Shown here piece by piece: positions 56,557-64,000 of a stretch of 64,000 nt of DNA. The DNA comes from Blastomussa wellsi (taxonomy: Eukaryota > Cnidaria > Anthozoa > Scleractinia > Plerogyridae). The notes below the pieces were generated by a model. That model saw nothing but the letters and a program-made list of their open reading frames with translations, had not been told where the DNA came from and searched no databases. The stretch covers positions 21,305,976 to 21,369,975 of the forward strand of contig OX393564.1 in NCBI GenBank assembly GCA_947652115.1. Reading direction: 5' to 3'. A program made the translations under genes and the position numbers. Positions within the stretch are counted from its first letter, which is position 1. Every line of letters begins with the position of its first letter.

Positions 56557-58261
56557 TCAAACGTCGATTTTAACACAGTCGCACCAAACTCAAACAACGA
56601 AACAAACGTAAAAGCTGCAAATGATTAATCAACCCTTCCCTAGATGATAGAAAGGAGGCGGTGCCTTCAAAATGAAAAGAAAAAACATGTAATGCAACGA
56701 TTTTACATGTTACTATAATTTATTATTGTAGCGATTAACGAATATAAATAAAAAAATATAATATTGAAGCTCAGTATGGATTCTATCACTACTTGCACTA
56801 ACGCGAATAATCAGTTTTCGCGAGTTGTTTGACGTTGCCGCATTCGTCGGGCTTTTTAACGGCGACGTATAAAACAAAAACCATGAGTTTACTGAAGTCA
56901 ATTATCGGAAGGGACTATCGTCCTACTGAAACGGTACTATAAAATTAATATCGGATACACGAAAAATGTTTCTGATTTTAAGGCGGTGTCAAACGGACAC
57001 CGACATTGTTGCGGACACAGATATTTCGCTGACCTTCGCTGTTTGCTCGAAGAAAATTACTTTTGAAACACTAACAGACAGTTGACCCCACCCAAGAGCA
57101 CCCCAGCTTGGTAGGGGGACTGTTTGGGTGTGCAAATTCTAATTTTAAATTTTAAATTCTAATTTTGAAACTTATCTTCTCTATTTCTTATTTCTCCAAA
57201 TTTTCCTTCTCCTTTGAGAAAAACTCCCTCCCAAATATAGCCCAAAATAATTCCAGAATTTACAAAACATTGATAGTTGTTTTGAGCATAGGGTTTTGGC
57301 GTTCCTTGAAACGCAAACCAGATATATGCATTAAAAGTCATGAAACTTATTTCAAATGACGGAATTCACGGAAAACGGCTTTCAGGTTAACGGGTTTCAC
57401 TGTATACTAGAGACAACTGACTAAGAATTAAAGCAACACAGAACGAAAAACTGCTTCGAATTAGCCTTTGTAATAATTTAACTTACCCAAGCCACAGTCA
57501 TTTGTTTTCCCTTTTTTAAAAATTCCGAATCAGATTTACGCGATGATATGACACTTTCGTTCTTATGATCTCGTAATCTTTCGTAGCTGAGAAGATCTGG
57601 GTACGAGATTATCTTTCTCGGCAAGTGGCGTGTGGAAGAACAGACGCCAAATCACGTGACAACCCAATTTTTTTAACCGAATTTGCTTGGTATGTGACGT
57701 GGCTAAGTTCAGGATCATGCTGGTAATCGAGCCTTCCTGCCCTATCCTAAAATCCCACACATACGAGGGATCGTCTACTCAGTACTCGGACACAGTGCGA
57801 CACTTGACCTTAAAAGGTTACTTTCACATTGTGCAATAACAGCTCCTGACAATAAATTCTTCCATGTTGGAATGCATATGTTGTATCACATGACCGTAAG
57901 CTGCAAAGCGTCCATTATGCATCCAACAAACAATATTAATTTCCAAATAGCAGGCACATGTACGCCTTGCATACCTATTTTTTTACAGGAACATGTCGCA
58001 GCGGCATCCATCTAGCTGGGAAAAATCATGTACTATTCACACTAGGGAGCATGAAGTGAGGACGCGAAGCAGGGGGGCTGTTGTAATATTTACACTCACA
58101 ATAAAATAGCCTGTGATCATACCCTCCCTCCCTACTTATCACGGGAAAAGAGGGTGCACTTTTTTCCCTTCTCTTCAAAAGAGGTTCTGTCCTCGTGTAG
58201 TGTGCACAAGGGAACGACCATTGTATTTTCTTTGTTTAGGATTCACTGGTTAGGTAGGTAA

Positions 58262-58556
58262 GGTAAGTCTGCTGTCGGGCCTAGTGGCCCATCAGGCCGG
58301 AGCTTATCCCCGGTTTCAGTAGCATGAAGCGACAGAGAGTATTTCTACTCCCCCCTGGATGGGATGCCAGTCCATCGCAGGGTTACCCCCCAGCAGTAAA
58401 TTCGCCGGTACCCATTTGTACACCTGGGTGAAGAGAGGCACTGTGAGAGTAAAGTGTCTTGCCCAAGAACACAACGCAGTGCCCCGGCCAGGACTCGAAC
58501 CCGGACCGTCCGATCCAGAGTCCAGCGCACTAACCATTAGGCCACTGCGCCTCCCA
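58262..58556 (-). repeat. SINE-1 reference copy, full length
   Basis: Best-preserved copy. On the minus strand it reads GGGAGGCGCAGTGGCCTAAT (A box), then GGTCCGGGTTCGAGTCC (B box), a central TTCTTGGGCAAGACACTTTA domain, GTACAAATGGGTACC, and a 3' part ending GGGCCACTAGGCCCGAC. The head is tRNA-derived; the central domain resembles the conserved domain of widespread invertebrate SINE superfamilies (my recollection is Nin-DC-like, not verified). Confidence 0.85.
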
Positions 58557-59484
58557 CTGATTAGCTGTTGTGTATTGTTTGGTCTTTTGTATCGGCTCTT
58601 GTGTACCGCAACACGAGGACTGAGCCAAAAAAGACGCCCGGTCGTATGTCAACAAGAAACGGGACGGGCTCGCAAGTCGGGAATAGATTGAAAGAAAACA
58701 AGGAGGGGATTACCCTTGAAGAACATCCGCAGCACCCGAGCTTCAATTTGTTTTTGGGAAGAGGATGGATGTGTGTTTATGATGCAACAGAATGCGCAGG
58801 AATGACTTTATTGAATTCGTGTTTACTTTGATAACAGAACTCATAAAAATCGCTTATTACTCGTCATTACTCTCTCAAAAGATTAAAAATCCGAAAACAC
58901 GAAAAATAAAATGCTTGAAACAAATGTAGCACTTTTCACGGGCCATAATAATAGAAATGCATCGACTCAGTTTATGTGCGTATATACCATATATATGCAG
59001 GAAAATATACGTCTACAATCAGTCTTTCTAACAGCAGGCATTGGGCAACTCCAACTAAAATCGGGCTCTGCTCCACGAAACAAATGCGCAAATGCTGCAA
59101 CACAAATTTGAAGCATTTGACGTTTTCCGATAAGTTCTTAGCGTCAGTACAAGTTAAATGTTTCAGCCGAGCTACACGTTCTTCACCCCGCTGCCAGGCG
59201 GAAGTTTTCTGTACGTGTCTTTCCAAACTTAAAAGCAGCGGAAAAAAAATCTGGTGTCAAAGACGCACCGCTTAGTTGTTATCACGAGCGAAAGAAAGAA
59301 AACAAGAATTTCGGGACTACGATACGCGTTGTTACAAATACAGTATTAAAGTTTATCCGCTATACAGTGGACGTCTACGCTATCTCGAGCAGCACACTGG
59401 TGATGTACACGGACGGGGTAGGGCAGTGCCTTCCTCTCCAAGCTGTTCTGTCTTTCATGTTATAGCTCTTGGAAAATAATCCTA

Positions 59485-62400
59485 TCAATCATCGTCGTTT
59501 TCAGCTGGCGCTTCAGGTGATTTCGCGTGTTTCTGCATAGACTGCAAGGCTTTCTCTCTCAGTTTTCTCTCCAGAGTTTCAGTGTCATCTTCGTCCACAC
59601 TTTCCGAGTGCTAAGGACAAAGGAAAAAACGGAATATTTAATACTAGAGCGTTTTTCACTCGACTGTCAAACGTAATCGGTGTTTGCTTCGGTTTTCTAT
59701 TACTACGCTTGATGATTGGTTCAAAAACTCGCGACACTTTCTTAACCAATCAGACATTAAACCAAAATCAAATGCGCTTTGCTCATGCACGTTTTCCCGC
59801 GTTTTGCGCGGCTGCAAGCAGTGGATAAAATATAGAGTTAATGTGGAAGCGCAATTTTTTTCGTATTTCTCGTCCATGTATTTATTTCGTACAGTTCATT
59901 CATAGGAAAACAGAACATGTATGTTGGAAACTGGAACTGGCGCCATCTTAGCTTTGCACGCCTAAAAGGCTGGGGGTGGGTTAAGTTAAAGGGGTCTTGT
60001 CACGGTGACTTTGGAGTGTTCAGATAAATTCTGTGCTAAAATCATTACTTAATACCTTTACTTGTGTAAAGAACATATGTGAAGAACATATCAAATGAAA
60101 ATTTAACAGGGAGAGCAAGCCATTTTCAGGAAATGGCTTGATAATTTGAAAAAAATTGGCAATTTTTTTTTCAATTTTCAATCCACTTTCATCCTCGCCA
60201 TTGATAACAACAGACGTCAGAAAACAGTTTCAATGCAGTAATATAGTCTTTGGTGACATAACTAAACCATTATTTTTGTTTTTTCCGTTGAGAGAAGAGA
60301 AGTTTTAGCCTTTTTTGCTAAAATAGCGTGCCAATTCCTCTTCTTTTCTCTTCAGCGTAAGCCTGGCAAACACCTCTTACCCCGGGTGACTTGTCTTTGT
60401 CTTTGTGTTTCTTGTGTTTTGAACGCTTGTGTTTGTGTTTTGAGCCGCCGTGTTTCTTGTGCTTCTTATGTTTCTTCTTCCTTTCGCCTTTGGCCTCCTT
60501 CTCGTCGGGTTTTTCTTGTTCCTCCGCTGAACTTTCCTCCTGAACAAAATACAAGTCAAGATAACAAGTGTTTACGCAGCTATCAGACCGATAGTTCCTT
60601 GACAGAAACACTATTGTTTAAATAGAAAACCCAGGCTCGTAATCTACTTGCTCAATGGAAATAAGTTCTATATAAGGTCAGGTTCAAACAAACGCTGAGA
60701 ACGGTTTTAAACCTTTTAGCGGTCTTTCGAGAGAATGCGGCATTTGCTACATAGCAAGCGCTGTAAGAAGGATATCGCACGAGATGCTTCTAAACGCTTT
60801 GCCAAATTGAAAGTACTGCTGGAAAACTGCTCAATCGAAAAAGAAATTAACCAGACATACAGCATCACTGTCGTAGAGATTACCTTAGCGGCTGGTGGGG
60901 ATTTGCTAGGTGACTTCTTCGGCGCTTCTTCTTCTGGTACAATGGGGCTATGGCGTGCCTTTCTGGTGGGGGGCTCTGGAGACTTCTCCTCGCTTGGAGA
61001 TCTTTTGGCTTTCCGTTTGATCTGTTCTCGTGGCGGAGATTCGGTGGGACTTCGCTTGGACGACCGGGATTGCTGACCAGCTTCTGGCGAAGCAGACGGT
61101 TTGGGAGACTGCTTGGTAGCGCGGGATCTGGGTTTAATTTCCGGTTCGGAAGAAGATGAAGGCGAACGTCTTGAACCATGGGACCTGGCAGCCTTAGGAG
61201 GTGGAGGCGAGGCTGACGCGGAGCGCTTTGTACGAGACTTGGTTTTCCGGTCAGGCGAGGTCGAAACAACTGCTGATCTTTGACTTTTGGGCCTGGAAAA
61301 AGGAACGCGATAAACAAACGTGTGGCATGACTCATGGCAGACCTATGCGAAGTGTTTTTCAAGCATCGTTTACCCTGAAAAGTAGCCTGCGAGCAAGCCG
61401 TGGGAATTCGACTTGTTTATTGTATCGACAAATTTCACGTCAAACGTTGCCATGGCAATTTTATAATTTCACATGTGAAATTACAAATCAACGCTGAAAT
61501 TTCGCGCCGAATTTATAATGGTAATAGGACTGAGTAGAGTCCAATTAGGTCTGTAATCATACGAGTGATTAACAAAATCGGACGACCGCGAAGCGGGAGT
61601 CCGATTTGTTAATCACGAGTACGATTACAGACAGAATTGGACGACCCGATGTCCTGTTATCAATTAATCATAACCATTACAATTTCCATTACATTACAAT
61701 TTGTGAAACTATTTCCAAATTCACATTGGGGAAAATATCTCCAGTAGAGACATTATCTAAAGTTACAAATTCCGCCATTTTGGAAAAGCCCCAGCTGTAA
61801 AGGGTAAGTTTTTGTTGCTATAGTGATTGTAATCAATGTGGTGATTGGTGGATTTAGCTGACAGGAATTAAAATGATTGGCTTATGTAACTGTCCGATTA
61901 CAGGTGTCCGATTACCGCCAACTGTCTGATTACACCTTTGCAGATTAATTAATTAATGCAAAATACAGCAGTTTATGCACCAATCAGTCGTGAGGAAATT
62001 GTAATGGTTATGATTGAAGGAGTAATTTGTCACCCATGATATTATGGTTGTTATTGCCCGTATGTTTTGCAAAATTTCACTGACAAAAAATGAAATGTAC
62101 TTATTGCTATATAGCGCAGAAAACTGCGGAAATGCCAAATTAAGCATAGAATCCGCCGAAAATACTCTGGTAAAAATCTTACCTGTCGGGTGACATGTGG
62201 GGTGACTTCTGTACCACTCGTCTGCGATCCCGACTATCCACGCGGGGAGAGGCCGAACGCGATCGTCTCCTCCGCTCTACTTTTGATTTGGATGGCTCTT
62301 TAGGTGGAGATCTCGCGGGGGATTCACGAGTCTCTCTCGACCTCTTGTTTGCCGGTGGCGGCGGTGGTACGGGAGAGGCAGAAGAAGACGACGATCGTCT

Positions 62401-63553
62401 TGCTTCACGTGTCTTTGGCCTCTTAACCGACTCAGTCTCTGTCTGGGATTTCTGAGGTGGTTCCGGCGAGCCAGTGGATGAGCGAGATCTCTCAGAACGC
62501 TTCCTTCTCCGACCAGCTTCTTTCTCTGGCTCTGGAGAGCGGCGACGCTCTTTCCGCGCTCTATCGTCCGACCGCGACCTCTGAACCCTACGGCGACCCG
62601 ATGGTGGTGACGACTCTACCCGACGAGTAGCGAGAGGGGAAGAACTTGATTGGCGGCGTCTACGAGGGGGTGGGGATGGTATCCTTTCCTTTCTACGTTC
62701 CCTACTTCGAGGCGGGGATGACTCCGGTCGCCGACGTCTTTCTCTGGGAGGGGACGGCGAATAGTCGGATTTTCTTCTCTTTCGGGGAGAAGAGGAGCGA
62801 TTATCTTGGCGTCGTCTTCGGGGAGGAGATGGTGAACGAGAATACTCCCTTCGGTTGCGTCTAGGGGGAGAGGGCGATCGCGAGTCTTCCCTTCGTTTCT
62901 TTCTGGGGGAGGGTGAGGAATCTTTGCGCTTTCTTCTCTTATCTCGCGGAGATTCACTTCTCTCTCGTTCCTTCCTGCGATCTTTAGAAGAGTCAGTTTT
63001 CTTCTTTCTCTCCGGTGACCACTCGCCTTCTGATGAGGATGGCGATGGTGAGTGTTTGCGGTAGCGGCGACTTGTCATTTTCTTGGATTTTGGCAATGGC
63101 GGCGACTTCTCTTTTTCCTCCTTGTCTTCTTTCTCTTGCTTCACCTCAGGGGGTGGGGGCGAGGCAGATGACGACGACGATGATGGAGAAGGCTGTTTTA
63201 CAGGTGATTGCTGTTGTTCCTGTTTTTTGTAAGTTGACCGGTGATGTGTGGGCGGAGGGCTCAGAGAGACCTTAGCTTTAGTTTTTTCTGGACTAGCAGA
63301 CTTCTCCTTTTCCTTCCTTTTATCTTCCCCCTTCGGTTGCTCTGTTTCTTTCTTTACCTCCTTCTCCTTGTCTTTATCCTTCTCCTTTTTCTCTTTTTGC
63401 GATGTTTCAGCTCGAGGCGAGGCTGAGCGCGAGCGTGACGATCGTGAGCTGAAACTTACAGAGCGTGACCGTGACGATGCTGAATCAGAGCGTGACCGGC
63501 GACGAGGAGATGGGGATCGACGTAACTTTCGGCGCGGTGACCGAGAACGAGAC
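59485..63553 (-). CDS. SRRM1: SRRM1 (SRm160) C-terminal region, last four coding exons
   Basis: SRRM1 is a nuclear RS-rich splicing coactivator and exon-junction/mRNA 3'-end factor. Exons in transcript order: 63553-62183, 61292-60884, 60539-60381, 59610-59485, all GT-AG with matching phases (63553 begins with the last base of a codon). The protein shows long runs of SRS, RRRSPSP, SPPRRRR and KRSPS (about 590 residues), a KKHKKHKKHGGSKHKHKRSK lysine/histidine block, and a final DTETLERKLREKALQSMQKH that matches the conserved family C-terminus. That match separates it from other RS proteins such as SRRM2. The N-terminal PWI domain is not in the window, so the gene continues past 64000. In exon 61292-60884 the RS-rich frame (KSQRSAVVSTSPDRK) is chosen over a longer competing frame because splice phases demand it. 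Confidence 0.9.
60578..60625. repeat. Fragment of the 8899-9062 palindrome family, SRRM1 intron
   Basis: GCTATCAGACCGATAGTTCC, TTGACAGAAACAC and TTGTTTAAATA repeat the right end of the palindrome at 8899-9062. Confidence 0.55.
61521..62010. repeat. Inverted-repeat element in SRRM1 intron
   Basis: A hairpin at 61521-61660 (GTAATAGGAC...AATCGGAC facing GTCCGATT...GTCCTGTTAT) is followed by TAACCATTACAATTTCC, mirrored near 61995-62010 as GGAAATTGTAATGGTTA. Probably one larger decayed MITE or two nested ones. Confidence 0.5.
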
Positions 63554-63837
63554 CTGAAAGAACACAAAATATACTTTGTAAATGCTCCGCACCCTGACAA
63601 AATTACTTCGTAAAGGGCGATTAGCAGTGTGCATTTATCCCTTCTCAAACACTTGGAGCTTTTTCGGTATAGTTCTAACTGGTCAAATATCGAGTTTTGA
63701 ACTGTTAATATGACAATCTCATCTTTGAAGTAGTTGTTTCACGCTTGATCGCAGTTGGATCGCGTGTAGGGTCTATGCTTTTGATAAACGTTTCGCTGAC
63801 GAAATTGATGGGTCAGCAGAAAATTATGAATAGGGGG

Positions 63838-63868
<31 letters not shown>

Positions 63869-64000
63869 GTATAACAATATAATTGGTTTTATCAACTGGG
63901 TTGATAAGGTGAATTGGCCACCGTAAAGAGATTCAAGAGCTGACGTTTCGAGCGTTAGCCCTTCGTCGGAGGCCTTCGCTCCGACGAACTGCTAACGCTC
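63838..64000 (-). mobile_element. Penelope-like element terminal fragment, copy 3, palindromic at window edge
   Basis: Reverse complement of copy 1 including the CACCGACGCAGCACCACAG tail. At 63940-64000 the core is followed by an inverted duplicate of itself (GAGCGTTAGCAGTTCGTCGGAG facing CTCCGACGAAGGGC), making a near-perfect hairpin, so two copies may meet head-to-head just outside the window. Confidence 0.55.

Larger units (their letters stand above)
56324..59484. other. Region between MSTO1 and SRRM1 3' ends
   Basis: Convergent 3' ends. It holds the MSTO1 3' UTR with AATAAA at 56747-56752, a Penelope terminal fragment (56440-56556) and a full SINE-1 (58262-58556). 57000-58250 and 58560-59480 are non-coding with nothing I can name. 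Confidence 0.6.

Noticed and set aside
58359..58691. 110-codon plus-strand frame
   Set aside because: Antisense reading through SINE-1; the same peptide pattern recurs in other SINE copies.
60880..61362. 160-codon minus-strand frame PKVKDQQLFRPRL...
   Set aside because: Alternative frame of an SRRM1 exon; splice phases and RS composition support the other frame.

Overview
The window is invertebrate nuclear DNA, most likely from an anthozoan cnidarian such as a stony coral. This rests on vertebrate-like multi-exon gene structure with GT-AG introns, AT-rich intergenic DNA, a dense load of tRNA-derived SINEs, MITEs and Penelope/LINE tails, and proteins recognisable as animal orthologues. The species cannot be named from sequence alone. 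There are no bacterial operons, CRISPR arrays or complete rRNA/tRNA genes.

Six protein-coding genes can be supported. (1) 5447-6769 (+): an intronless GT10 alpha-fucosyltransferase-like type II membrane enzyme. (2) 11447-21681 (+): a complete nine-exon Rh-type ammonium/CO2 channel (491 aa). (3) 22982-50250 (-): a complete 27-exon FIG4 phosphoinositide 5-phosphatase (1051 aa), convergent with the Rh gene. (4) 52091-53082 (-): TRIAP1/Mdm35 (79 aa, two exons). (5) 53241-56323 (+): Misato/MSTO1 (583 aa, three exons), head-to-head with TRIAP1 over a 158-bp shared promoter. (6) 59485-63553 (-): the last four coding exons of SRRM1, whose PWI-domain exons lie beyond the right edge. Exon joins for genes 2-6 were made by reading splice sites and checking that phases and total length stay in frame.

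Between and inside the genes the sequence is largely repeats: about 13 copies of one tRNA-derived SINE, a second SINE with a TTA tail, small TIR elements with readable target-site duplications (5 bp, 8 bp, 9 bp, TA or TTAA), a two-copy large TIR element, Penelope-like fragments with hammerhead-like motifs, an R2-type (RLE) non-LTR retrotransposon tail pair seated on TAA microsatellites, and a degenerate ~304-bp tandem repeat.

The genes do not form a pathway. The closest functional link is TRIAP1-MSTO1, both concerned with mitochondrial membranes and morphology and sharing a promoter. The points most worth following are the ~150-residue acidic insertion in the FIG4 SAC domain, a GC-AG intron in FIG4, the altered donor motif and C-terminal membrane segment of the fucosyltransferase, back-to-back poly(A) signals between Rh and FIG4, and a set of MITEs with exact 5-bp target duplications.
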